From positions 219,175-283,174 of the forward strand of contig NZ_JNWO01000010.1 in NCBI RefSeq assembly GCF_000716435.1: DNA of 64,000 bases, written 5' to 3'. Below are positions 18,784 to 29,799 of this stretch, piece by piece. Numbering within the stretch: position 1 is the stretch's first letter; each line of letters starts with the position of its first letter. This DNA is from Streptomyces xylophagus. Lineage in GTDB: Bacteria; Actinomycetota; Actinomycetes; Streptomycetales; Streptomycetaceae. A program made the position numbers and the translations under genes. Below the pieces are notes generated by a model. The model saw only the letters and a program-made list of their open reading frames with translations, made no database searches and was not told the origin of the DNA.

Positions 18784-20999
18784 GGTGTTCCCGCTCCCTG
18801 GACCGCCTCCCACATGCGGCGGACCTGCTGGTCGTCCAACGGATTGTCGGGGTCTTCCGACAGTTCTTTGATCAGTGACAGCAACCGGTGCCGGTCGTCC
18901 GGCACATGCACGAGCAGCGGCAGGAACCGCTCCAGTGCCTCCGCCCAGGGGCGGCCCGAGCAGCCGCGCAGCCAGTCCGCCACGGTGTCCACGGCCGCCT
19001 CGTAGGACCGGCCGGTCTGTAGCGCGGTCCACAGCAACCCGGCCAGTTCCGGGGCGAGTTCGGGCCGCACGGCGGCGAGTGCCAGCATGAGCGGCCAGTC
19101 GCCGTAGCCCTCCAGGTCCGGGTGCTGGTTCCACAGGTCGACCACGGAGAGTCCGGCCAGGTAGATCGCGCTCTGCAGGCCGAGGTCCTGCTGTGGACGC
19201 CGCTCGTCGGAGAGCCAAAGGCGGATCCGCCGGAAGGTCGCCGGGTCACAGTTCGCGCCACTGAAGTGGGCGGTCTGGGCCGAGGCCACGGTCCTCAGCT
19301 TCCCGTCCTCCCAGACACCGATGCCACCGAGGAGGTCGAGCGAATCCCGGACGGTGACGGTGGCCCGGCCCCGGCCGAGCACCGCGGCAGCCGTCCAGCG
19401 CAGGTTCTCCTCCCCCTCGCGCGCCCACAGACCGACCAGGGCCCGGATCGCACTGCCGACCTCCGGAGAGGCCACGGCCACGTCGAGCACGTTGGCGGCG
19501 AAGACCCGTCGGCGGAGCTGGTCGGCCTGGCCCATCGGCTGGACCAGTTCCTGCACGGTGTGCGAGCAGTCGAGTCGGCACAGCTGTCCCGCCGCGACCG
19601 CGGCCCGCACCCAGACCTGGGGACGGCCGTCCTCGCACAGCCCGGACAGCCAGCGCAGCACGGGACCGCGCACATTGTGCCGGTGCTCCCAGAGGTGGAT
19701 GAGGACAGCGGCGGCGAGGGACTCGCCGCGGAACCGGACGGTGCGCACCGGAACGTCCTCGTCACCGACCTGTTCCACACCGAGTTCGGCCACGGCCCGG
19801 GCGGAGACGAGCCGGGCGTCCACGCCGTCGCTGAACAGCGGGCGGCCCGGCGCCGACTCCGGATCCACGGTGACGGCCAGTTCCCAGGCGAGGATCTCCG
19901 CGGCCTCGGCGACGGCGCTCAGCGAAGCCCCGCCGAGGACCGCCACGGCGATCCGGTACGCCGCGTCCCGCAGTCGCTGCGGAGTCTCGGACTGTGGGCC
20001 TCCCACGAACCATTCGGCCGCCTGGGCCTTGGCGAACTCACGGCATTCGTCGAGGAGTTCGGCATGGGTACGGAATCCGCGCGCGTACTTGGCGACCAGA
20101 ACCGCCAGCCGGGCCGCCTCCCGCGGCCGGAGTTCGCCGATTCCGAGCGCCGCGGTCACGTCCGGGGCGCTCGCGGCCGACCGTGCCGTGCTCTGAGTCG
20201 CGAGCGGCTCCTCCTCGAGCTCGTTCGCGAGGTGCTTCTCCAGTACGTCGTCGGCGGCGGCCGGTGTGTGGAGGTAGTGGTAGCGACCGCCCTGGGAGTA
20301 GAGGTCGCCGAGTTCGGGCACGGCCAGCAGGACCGCGTACGCCTCGCAGTCACCGAGGAAGGCGCACAACCGGTCCAGTGCGGCCTCGCCCGGCAGTCCG
20401 GCGGTCGAGGACTCCAGGACATAGCCGTGGCCTTCGTGGATCTGTTCGGCCTCCAGCTTGTCCAGGTCGGTCTCGGGGTCGAGCCGGGACACCTTGCCCC
20501 GGGTCCGATCGTCCAGCAGGGACAAGGCCGTGTACATCCGGCCGGTTCCGGGCTGTCCGCACAGCAACAGCAGCCGCCGGGACCGCAGTTGCTCCTTGAG
20601 TTCGCCATACCCCTCGGGCTCCTGGAAGACCTGGCGCAGCTTGAGCAGTTCCTCCTCGGGCACCGGGCCCGCGAGCAGGCGTGGTCCCTGCTGCCCGAAC
20701 AGGTTGATGGCTCCGATGGAACCGCCGCTGATGAGGGTGCTCGACCCGTGCGAGGTGAAGCTGGGGCCGGCGGACCGGTAGACGCGGGACGCCGCCGCGC
20801 CTGACCCCAGCCCCTCCCCCGCCAGCGGGTCGGCGGCGGCGCCTCCGATGACGTCCGGCGTCGGCTCGGACCCGGCGCCGGGCTGCTCCGGCTTCGGCGG
20901 CTGGTCCTGCTGGGGGTTCTGGGGCCCGGCGCCCGCGGGCTGCCCTCCGGGGTTGGGCTTCGGGTTGGGTCCGGGGGGCGCCGGGTTCTGCGCGTTCAC
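18780..20999 (-). CDS. Large P-loop and helical-repeat protein (STAND-like)
   Basis: The 739-aa protein begins with a disordered Pro/Asn/Gln-rich tail (1-70) and then a glycine motif at about 85-102 (IGAIN core). A P-loop follows at about 148-155 (GQPGTGRM, with Arg in place of Lys), then a helical C-terminal half with HEAT/TPR-like character (about 380-735). No clean Walker B or sensor motif was found, so it may bind rather than hydrolyse nucleotide. The layout resembles STAND-type signal hubs. The GTG start overlaps the cyclase stop (GTGA). The glycine motif resembles one at the cyclase C terminus. No specific function is recognised. Confidence 0.6.
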   Translation of the reverse strand: MNAQNPAPPGPNPKPNPGGQPAGAGPQNPQQDQPPKPEQPGAGSEPTPDVIGGAAADPLAGEGLGSGAAASRVYRSAGPSFTSHGSSTLISGGSIGAINLFGQQGPRLLAGPVPEEELLKLRQVFQEPEGYGELKEQLRSRRLLLLCGQPGTGRMYTALSLLDDRTRGKVSRLDPETDLDKLEAEQIHEGHGYVLESSTAGLPGEAALDRLCAFLGDCEAYAVLLAVPELGDLYSQGGRYHYLHTPAAADDVLEKHLANELEEEPLATQSTARSAASAPDVTAALGIGELRPREAARLAVLVAKYARGFRTHAELLDECREFAKAQAAEWFVGGPQSETPQRLRDAAYRIAVAVLGGASLSAVAEAAEILAWELAVTVDPESAPGRPLFSDGVDARLVSARAVAELGVEQVGDEDVPVRTVRFRGESLAAAVLIHLWEHRHNVRGPVLRWLSGLCEDGRPQVWVRAAVAAGQLCRLDCSHTVQELVQPMGQADQLRRRVFAANVLDVAVASPEVGSAIRALVGLWAREGEENLRWTAAAVLGRGRATVTVRDSLDLLGGIGVWEDGKLRTVASAQTAHFSGANCDPATFRRIRLWLSDERRPQQDLGLQSAIYLAGLSVVDLWNQHPDLEGYGDWPLMLALAAVRPELAPELAGLLWTALQTGRSYEAAVDTVADWLRGCSGRPWAEALERFLPLLVHVPDDRHRLLSLIKELSEDPDNPLDDQQVRRMWEAVQGAGTP

Positions 21000-21784
21000 C
21001 GCTCACTGCCCGGAGATGAGGAGGACGACGGAGACGAGGGGGGCGACGGCGACCGGCCGATGTTGATCGTGCCGATCTGTTCGCCGGAGATGGCCTGCCC
21101 GTCTCCGTAGACGTGTTGGTTCACCACTCGCCCCGAGGCCGGTGCGGCCGGTTCCGGTGGCGAGCCGGCTGGGCTCGGCGACGGCGCCCCGGGTTCCGGC
21201 AACGGCGGCTGCGGCAACCCCGGGACCATGAACCACGCGGTCTGGGGCCCTTCCTTGAGCTGCACCTCGCGGCAGCCGTACTGCTCCGGCTCCACCCAGC
21301 GCCCTCCGGGCCGTACCACCTCTTCGTACAGCCGGTCGGAGACCACGGCGACCAGGGCCGCCTGCGGGGCCAGTTCGAGGACGGCCTTCGCGGTGGCGCA
21401 GTCGCCGAGGCGGCAGGCCAGGTCGACGGCGCGGCCGGAGCGGCCGTGGGTGTCGGCGGTGACCGGGCCGATGTGCATGCCGACGCGGAGTCTGAGCCGG
21501 GCCTTGGCCCGGTCGTTGCTCTCGCGCAGATTCTGGTGGAGATACTCCAGCCATTCGCCCACCACCCGCTTGGGCGGCACGGTGGACGTCAGGATGCTGA
21601 GGATGCCGTCCCCCCGGTCTTCCTGGTACAGGCGCGGCGCCCGAATGCCGGCCTGTTCGAAAGCACGGCCCGACACCTCGTAGAGCCTGGCCCGCATGTC
21701 CGGTTTCTCCGAGTCCGACAACAGCCCCGACCCCTGAGCGTCCAGATTCACGATGAAGCCGTACTCGGCTTCCCCCTCCATCAT
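20996..21784 (-). CDS. Class III nucleotidyl-cyclase-like protein
   Basis: The 262-aa protein shows class III cyclase features: a first metal Asp (D15 in VNLDAQGSG), a second metal Asp (D59 in RGDGI) and the 'RVGMHIGPVTADTHGRSGRAVDLACRL' segment. The transition-state Arg is kept (R125), but the usual Asn is Asp (D121). A Pro-rich linker (190-216) and a glycine motif (about 221-243) follow. It could make a cyclic nucleotide, or the Asp change could alter activity or base preference. Two adjacent ATGs (21784, 21781) lie behind a GGAGGGG site. It heads the four-gene coupled operon. Confidence 0.75.
   Translation of the reverse strand: MMEGEAEYGFIVNLDAQGSGLLSDSEKPDMRARLYEVSGRAFEQAGIRAPRLYQEDRGDGILSILTSTVPPKRVVGEWLEYLHQNLRESNDRAKARLRLRVGMHIGPVTADTHGRSGRAVDLACRLGDCATAKAVLELAPQAALVAVVSDRLYEEVVRPGGRWVEPEQYGCREVQLKEGPQTAWFMVPGLPQPPLPEPGAPSPSPAGSPPEPAAPASGRVVNQHVYGDGQAISGEQIGTINIGRSPSPPSSPSSSSSPGSER
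21056..21106 (-). other. Glycine motif in cyclase C terminus shared with the ATPase
   Basis: Residues 227-243 of the cyclase (G-D-G-Q-A-I-S-G-E-Q-I-G-T-I-N-I-G) match residues 85-101 of the neighbouring P-loop protein at 8 positions, including I-S-G, I-G and I-N. Shared short motifs between adjacent signalling proteins can mark homotypic or amyloid-like assembly. This is a comparison by eye only. Confidence 0.45.
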
Positions 21785-21848
21785 TTTCCCCTCCCTGCCG
21801 TTCCGGCGACCCCGGACCCCTGCGATGTTCCCGGGCCCGACGAGTCGC

Positions 21849-21870
21849 CGCTGTAGCCGTTTACACAGCG
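21849..21870. promoter_or_regulatory. Inverted repeat upstream of cyclase operon
   Basis: CGCTGT and ACAGCG are perfect arms separated by 10 bp, centred about 75 bp upstream of the cyclase ATG. The site lies between the Crp-like regulator gene and the operon. Dyad spacing fits a Crp/Fnr-type dimer, so the adjacent regulator may bind here. No binding evidence exists. Confidence 0.5.
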
Positions 21871-21892
21871 CGGGACTTCCGTGTCGCCCGTG

Positions 21893-22609
21893 TCAGGTGT
21901 CCTGCTCGCGATGGTCCCCGCTCGCGAGCAGCCGGAGTGGTTCCAGGTCGGCGACCGCGAGGGTGCCGGGGCCGGTGCGGACCAGGCCCTGCTCGCGCAG
22001 GAGTCGCAGTGCCTTGGCCACGGCCTCGCGCGTGGATCCCACGGAAGCGGCCAGTTCGTGCTGGGCGAGGGGCAGTCTGATCGTGACGCCCGCGCCTTCG
22101 GGTCGGCCGGTGCGGTCGGCGAGTTCGACCAGTCGCTCCGACAGCCTCTGCAGCACGGTCATGGAGGCCAGGGCCCGCCGCTCGTGGTCGGCGCTGCGCA
22201 GTCGTTCGGTGAGCTGTCCCACCAGCAGGGCGTTGGCGTGCGGCCGTGCGGCGAGGAACCGGCGGAACCGTTCCGCCGTGATGACCAGACCCGTGACCGG
22301 GCCGAGCGCGCTCACCGAGGCACTGCGCGGTCGGCCGTCGAGGGCCGCCATGTCGCCGACGACCTCACCGGCCTGGCGCAACCCCAGGATCAGCCGTCCG
22401 CCCCGCTCGGTCGTCGACCACACGGTGCACCAGCCGCTGAGCACGACCACGGCGAACGTGGTGCGCTCCCCCTCGGCCATGAGGGGGTCCTGGGACGCGT
22501 ACGGATGTCGGGTGCCGAGTGCGGCAAGGGCCGCGCGATCCGCGGTACCGAGACCGCCCAAAAAGGTATGGCGCTCGCCGAACAGCCCCACCGTCGTCCC
22601 CCGACCCAT
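21893..22609 (-). CDS. Crp/Fnr family transcriptional regulator
   Basis: The 238-aa protein has a cyclic-nucleotide-binding-domain-like N-terminal half: GEVVGDMAALDGRPRSASV resembles the phosphate-binding cassette, with the Arg kept. The C-terminal winged helix includes 'LAASVGSTREAVAKALRLLREQGLV'. The usual cassette Glu is Asp here (GD rather than GE), so ligand binding may differ from classic Crp. It is transcribed in the same direction as the cyclase operon, 108 bp upstream of it. It could couple cyclic-nucleotide level to operon expression or control it in another way. Confidence 0.88.
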   Translation of the reverse strand: MGRGTTVGLFGERHTFLGGLGTADRAALAALGTRHPYASQDPLMAEGERTTFAVVVLSGWCTVWSTTERGGRLILGLRQAGEVVGDMAALDGRPRSASVSALGPVTGLVITAERFRRFLAARPHANALLVGQLTERLRSADHERRALASMTVLQRLSERLVELADRTGRPEGAGVTIRLPLAQHELAASVGSTREAVAKALRLLREQGLVRTGPGTLAVADLEPLRLLASGDHREQDT

Positions 22610-22629
22610 ATCCCCCGATGGTCGCCAAG

Positions 22630-22740
22630 CGGAATGCGGCGGGGCCCGGTGAACTACGTGCGTCCGTGGCCTCGCCCGCCAAGCGAGGCACTCAGAGTAG
22701 CGCCCTCGGCACGGAATGCGCCCCTAGTTACCGGAATGCG
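22630..22740. repeat. Three CGGAATGCG direct repeats upstream of the Crp-like gene
   Basis: Identical 9-mers occur at 22630-22638, 22712-22720 and 22732-22740, the last two 20 bp apart, on the same face of the helix if B-form. They lie in the promoter region of the Crp-like gene. They may be regulator-binding sites; the binder is unknown. Confidence 0.4.
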
Positions 22741-22768
22741 ACCTTGACACCACGGCGAGTGAGGGAAG

Positions 22769-23383
22769 TCAGAGTTCGGGGCCTTCCCCGGGCCCCTCCT
22801 GGTACGAGAACCGCTGCTCCTTCCACGGATCCCCCACGTTGTGATACCCGCGTTCCTCCCAGAACCCCCGCCGGTCCGCCGTCATGTACTCGACGCCGCG
22901 GACCCACTTCGGGCCCTTCCAGGCGTACAGGTGGGGGACGACCAGGCGGAGGGGGAAACCGTGTTCCGCGGTGAGGAGTTCGCCGTCCTTGTGGGTGGCG
23001 AAGATGGTGCCGTCGGCGGCGAAGTCGGCGAGGCGGAGGTTGGCGCTGAAGCCGTACTCCGCCCAGACCATGACGTGGGTGACGGCCGGTGCCGGCGGGG
23101 CCGTCTCCAGGATCGTGCGGGCGGGGATGCCGCCCCATTCGGCGCCGAGCATGCTGAACTTCGTGACGCAGTGCAGATCGGCCACGACGGAGTCGTAGGG
23201 CAGAGCAGTGAACTCTTCGTGGTTCCAGCAGTGCTTGTCGGCGTCGGCGGTGGCGCCGAAGACCCTGAACTCCCAGCGTTCGGGGCGGAACTTGGGGACC
23301 GGGCCGTAGTGGGTGACCGGCCAGCCGCGCTGGAGCCGCTGGCCCGGTGGCAGCTCGGACTGTTCGACCCCTCTCTGACCCAT
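22769..23383 (-). CDS. Molybdopterin-dependent sulfite-oxidase-like oxidoreductase
   Basis: The 204-aa protein resembles the small sulfite-oxidase-family molybdopterin proteins (YedY/MsrP-like, without the dimerisation domain). The conserved Cys-containing segment is 'VADLHCVTKFSMLGAEWGGI'; the putative Mo-binding Cys is in LHCVT. Further motifs are 'MVWAEYGFSANLRL' and 'FPLRLVVPHLYAWKGPKWVRGV'. The start was set at MGQRGVEQ, since residues upstream look non-conserved. It lacks a Tat signal, so it probably acts in the cytoplasm. Its substrate is unknown. Confidence 0.8.
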   Translation of the reverse strand: MGQRGVEQSELPPGQRLQRGWPVTHYGPVPKFRPERWEFRVFGATADADKHCWNHEEFTALPYDSVVADLHCVTKFSMLGAEWGGIPARTILETAPPAPAVTHVMVWAEYGFSANLRLADFAADGTIFATHKDGELLTAEHGFPLRLVVPHLYAWKGPKWVRGVEYMTADRRGFWEERGYHNVGDPWKEQRFSYQEGPGEGPEL

Positions 23384-23540
23384 GACTCCATCCTGACAGA
23401 CCGGGGGCGGTGCACATGACCGGCTCTGGGCGGATTCGGGCAACTCCTACTAAGCATGCACTTACTGGACGATCTCTTCGCGCCGGTGCAATCATGCGGC
23501 GCAACCCGCCAGTTCCCCCGTTTTGGAAGGAGCCTCTGCG

Positions 23541-24017
23541 ATGCAGGGCGACCCCGAGGTCCTCGAGTTCCTGAACGAGCAGCTCACCGGTGAGCTGACC
23601 GCGATCAACCAGTACTGGCTGCACTACCGCATCCAGGACAACAACGGCTGGACCAAGCTCGCCAAGTACACGCGTGAAGAGTCCATCGATGAGATGAAGC
23701 ACGCGGACAAGATCACCGAGCGCATCCTGATGCTCGACGGTCTGCCGAACTACCAGCGGCTGTTCCACGTCCGGGTCGGTCAGACGGTCACCGAGATGTT
23801 CCAGGCGGACCGGCAGGTGGAGGTCGAGGCGATCGACCGCCTCAAGCGCGGGATCGAGGTGATGCGCACGAAGGGCGACATCACGTCGGCGAACATCTTC
23901 GAGGACATCCTCGAGGACGAGGAGCACCACATCGACTACCTCGACACCCAGCTCCAGCTGATCGAGCAGCTCGGCGAGGCGCTCTACATCGCGCAGCAGA
24001 TCGAGCAGCCCAGCTAG
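23541..24017 (+). CDS. bfr: Bacterioferritin
   Basis: The 158-aa four-helix protein has ferroxidase-centre residues in 'ELTAINQYWLHYRIQ' (Glu/Tyr) and 'DEMKHADKITERIL' (His), with a third cluster in 'ILEDEEHHIDYLDTQL'. It stores iron as a 24-mer with haem. The ATG follows a strong GGAAGGAG. The bacterioferritin-associated ferredoxin gene lies just downstream on the opposite strand. Its own promoter region carries no clear iron box that I could recognise. Confidence 0.97.
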   Translation: MQGDPEVLEFLNEQLTGELTAINQYWLHYRIQDNNGWTKLAKYTREESIDEMKHADKITERILMLDGLPNYQRLFHVRVGQTVTEMFQADRQVEVEAIDRLKRGIEVMRTKGDITSANIFEDILEDEEHHIDYLDTQLQLIEQLGEALYIAQQIEQPS

Positions 24018-24023
24018 AGCCTG

Positions 24024-24275
24024 CTAGGCAGCGTCTTCCAGATCGGCCATCGCGGCCACTCCGGTCAGCTCGGTGAGTATCGACTCGCCCTGGTCGGCCG
24101 CCTCGCGGCGCGGGCAGGCACCCCGGCCCAGCAGGGCCTGGATACGGCGTACGCACGACCCGCAGTCGGTGCCCGCCTTGCAGGCCGACGCTATCTGCCG
24201 GGGGGTGCAGGCACCGCCCTCCGCGTGCTTCGCGACCTGCGCCTCGGTCACACCGAAGCAGTTGCAGACGTACAC
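24024..24275 (-). CDS. bfd: Bacterioferritin-associated ferredoxin (2Fe-2S)
   Basis: The 83-aa protein has the BFD-type Cys pattern C-N-C, C and CGSC in the first 45 residues, which holds a [2Fe-2S] cluster. It would deliver electrons to bacterioferritin to release stored iron. I chose the GTG at 24275 over one at 24284, because a GGGAGG site sits 8 bp before it but directly abuts the upstream GTG. It converges on bfr with a 6-bp gap. The iron box at 24324-24342 should control it, consistent with induction when iron is scarce. Confidence 0.93.
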   Translation of the reverse strand: MYVCNCFGVTEAQVAKHAEGGACTPRQIASACKAGTDCGSCVRRIQALLGRGACPRREAADQGESILTELTGVAAMADLEDAA

Positions 24276-24323
24276 GCGGGTCACCTCCCGGACGGGGATC
24301 GAAGTAGTCGTGCCATCCCGATA

Positions 24324-24342
24324 ATCGGTGAGGCTAACCTAA
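24324..24342. promoter_or_regulatory. DmdR/IdeR-type iron box upstream of bfd
   Basis: On the minus strand the site reads TTAGGTTAGCCTCACC plus three bases, matching 16 of 19 positions of the Streptomyces DmdR/DtxR consensus TTAGGTTAGGCTCACCTAA. It lies about 50 bp upstream of the bfd start. Iron-loaded DmdR should repress bfd here. Confidence 0.8.
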
Positions 24343-24370
24343 CCTTACCCGCCGCGCAGGTGCCGCAAAA

Positions 24371-24414
24371 GTGCCGTGGGGCGGGGATCGTATGTGATCC
24401 CCGCCCCACGGCAC
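24371..24414. terminator. Strong 19-bp stem-loop after aroG
   Basis: Two 19-bp perfectly complementary arms (24371-24389 and 24396-24414) enclose a 6-nt loop (GTATGT). It lies 23 bp beyond the aroG stop codon and is the most stable simple hairpin in the window. It should end aroG transcription and shield the bfd promoter from read-through. Confidence 0.85.
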
Positions 24415-24436
24415 ACTGCTGTAACAGGTGAAACGG

Positions 24437-27926
<3,490 letters not shown>

Positions 27927-27960
27927 GGGGCCCGGCCGACGCCCGGAGTGCGGCCACGGC

Positions 27961-28989
27961 TCAGCCGAAGAACACCCCGACCTCCTCGTACAGCTTCGGG
28001 TCGACCGTCTTCAGCTGGGCCGTGGCCTCCGCGATCGGTACGCGGACGATGTCCGTGCCGCGCAGGGCGACCATCTTGCCCCAGTCGCCGTCGCGGACGG
28101 CCTCGATGGCGTGCAGGCCGAAGCGGGTGGCGAGCCAGCGGTCGAAGGCGCTCGGGGTGCCGCCGCGCTGGACGTGTCCGAGGACGGTGGTGCGGGCCTC
28201 CTTGCCGGTGCGCTTCTCCAGCTCCTTGGCCAGCCACTCGCCCACCCCGGAAAGGCGGACGTGCCCGAAGGAGTCGAGGGACCCGTCCTTCAGTACGACA
28301 TCGCCGTCCTTGGGCATGGCCCCCTCCGCGACGACCACGATCGGGGCGTACGACGCCTTGAAGCGGGAGGTGATCCAGGCGCACACCTGGTCCACGTCGA
28401 AGCGCTGCTCGGGGATGAGGATGACGTTCGCGCCGCCCGCGAGGCCGGAGTGGATGGCGATCCAGCCGGTGTGCCGGCCCATCACCTCGCAGACCAGGAT
28501 GCGCATGTGCGACTCGGCGGTGGTGTGCAGCCGGTCGATGGCCTCGGTGGCGATGCCGACGGCGGTGTCGAAGCCGAAGGTGTAGTCGGTGGCGGACAGG
28601 TCGTTGTCGATGGTCTTCGGTACACCGACGCAGGGCACCCCGCTCTCGTCCCACAGCCGCGCGGCCACCCCGAGGGTGTCCTCGCCGCCGATCACGATGA
28701 GCGCGTCGACCTCCTGCGCGGCGAGGTTGGCCTTGATCCGGCTGATGCCGTTCTCCAGCTTCAGCGGGTTGGTGCGGGAGGAGCCGAGGATGGTGCCGCC
28801 GCGGGGCAGGATGCCGCGCACCGCGGGGATGTCGAGCCGGACGGTGTCACCTTCGAGTGGGCCTCGCCAGCCGTCCCGGTAGCCGACGAAGCCGTAGCCG
28901 TACTCCTGCACGCCCTTGCGGACGATGCCCCGGATGACGGCGTTGAGTCCGGGGCAGTCGCCGCCTCCGGTCAGTACTCCGACGCGCAT
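27961..28989 (-). CDS. pfkA: 6-phosphofructokinase
   Basis: The 342-aa enzyme phosphorylates fructose-6-phosphate in glycolysis. It has the N-terminal GGGDCPGLNAVIRG, the 'GGEDTLGVAA' motif, catalytic PKTIDNDL and 'GHVQRGGTPSAFDR'. The GGDCPG pattern and GGEDT (rather than GGDGS) suggest an actinobacterial ATP- or PPi-dependent clade; the phosphoryl donor cannot be settled from sequence alone. It converges on trpEG with a 34-bp gap. An inverted repeat (29081-29096) lies upstream and may regulate it. Confidence 0.93.
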   Translation of the reverse strand: MRVGVLTGGGDCPGLNAVIRGIVRKGVQEYGYGFVGYRDGWRGPLEGDTVRLDIPAVRGILPRGGTILGSSRTNPLKLENGISRIKANLAAQEVDALIVIGGEDTLGVAARLWDESGVPCVGVPKTIDNDLSATDYTFGFDTAVGIATEAIDRLHTTAESHMRILVCEVMGRHTGWIAIHSGLAGGANVILIPEQRFDVDQVCAWITSRFKASYAPIVVVAEGAMPKDGDVVLKDGSLDSFGHVRLSGVGEWLAKELEKRTGKEARTTVLGHVQRGGTPSAFDRWLATRFGLHAIEAVRDGDWGKMVALRGTDIVRVPIAEATAQLKTVDPKLYEEVGVFFG

Positions 28990-29080
28990 GGAAGTGTCCC
29001 TTCGCCGCGGTTTCCTGTGACAGCCACGCTAATGGTGATCCAGGTCACAGAGGGATGGGCGGGAAGGTCAATTCGGAGAT

Positions 29081-29096
29081 CAATTCCGGTGAATTG
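29081..29096. promoter_or_regulatory. Inverted repeat upstream of pfkA
   Basis: CAATTC-CGGT-GAATTG is a perfect 6-bp-arm palindrome about 92 bp upstream of the pfkA ATG. It lies between macR and pfkA on the minus strand. It is AT-rich relative to its surroundings, like an operator. No regulator is assigned. Confidence 0.35.
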
Positions 29097-29121
29097 TCAG
29101 GGAGTTGATCTAGCGGGCCGG

Positions 29122-29799
29122 CTACGCGTCGTCGAGGCCGCGCTCTATCGCGTACCTCACCAGCTCCACCCGGTTGTGCAACTGGAGCTTGCCGAGCGTG
29201 TTCTGGACGTGGTTCTGGACCGTGCGGTGCGAGATGACCAGGCGTTCGGCGATCTGCTTGTAGCTCAGGCCCTTGGCGACCAGCCGGAGTACTTCGGTTT
29301 CCCTGTCGGTGAGTTGGGGCGCCTTGGGCTCGTCGCTGTCGGCGGCCGGTGCCGGGTCGGAGGCCAGCCGACGGTACTCGCCGAGGACCAGTCCGGCGAG
29401 GCCGGGGGTGAACACCGGGTCGCCGACCGCCGTGCGGCGCACCGCGTCCAACAGCTCTTCCGTGGACGCCGACTTGAGCAGATAGCCGGTCGCTCCCGAC
29501 TTCACCGCCTCCAGTACGTCGGCGTGTTCGCCGCTCGCGGAGAGGACCAGGACGCGCAACGCCGGGTTGGCGCCGACGAGTTCCTTGCAGACCTGGACGC
29601 CGGGCATCGCCGGCAGGTTCAGGTCGAGGACGAGGACGTCGGGGGCTGCGGCCCTGGCGCGGCGCACCGCCTGCTCGCCGTCACCGGCGGTGGCGACCAC
29701 GTCGAAGCCGGACTCGGCCAGGTCGCGGGCGACGGCGTCGCGCCACATCGGGTGGTCGTCGACCACCATGACCCTGATCGGGCCCTGCTGCTCACTCAT
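29122..29799 (-). CDS. macR: NarL/LuxR family response regulator MacR
   Basis: The 225-aa protein has an N-terminal receiver (VVDDHPMW, phospho-Asp in VLDLNLP, Lys in YLLKSAS) and a C-terminal LuxR helix-turn-helix ('LTDRETEVLRLVAKGLSYKQIAERL'). Its start overlaps the stop of the sensor kinase by 4 bp. The pair matches S. coelicolor MacRS (SCO2120/2121), which controls morphology and actinorhodin-related genes. Position and neighbours support this identity. Confidence 0.88.
   Translation of the reverse strand: MSEQQGPIRVMVVDDHPMWRDAVARDLAESGFDVVATAGDGEQAVRRARAAAPDVLVLDLNLPAMPGVQVCKELVGANPALRVLVLSASGEHADVLEAVKSGATGYLLKSASTEELLDAVRRTAVGDPVFTPGLAGLVLGEYRRLASDPAPAADSDEPKAPQLTDRETEVLRLVAKGLSYKQIAERLVISHRTVQNHVQNTLGKLQLHNRVELVRYAIERGLDDA

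Noticed and set aside
24276..24284. GTG at 24284 as bfd start
   Set aside because: The GGGAGG ribosome site abuts it with no spacing; the GTG at 24275 is correctly spaced.
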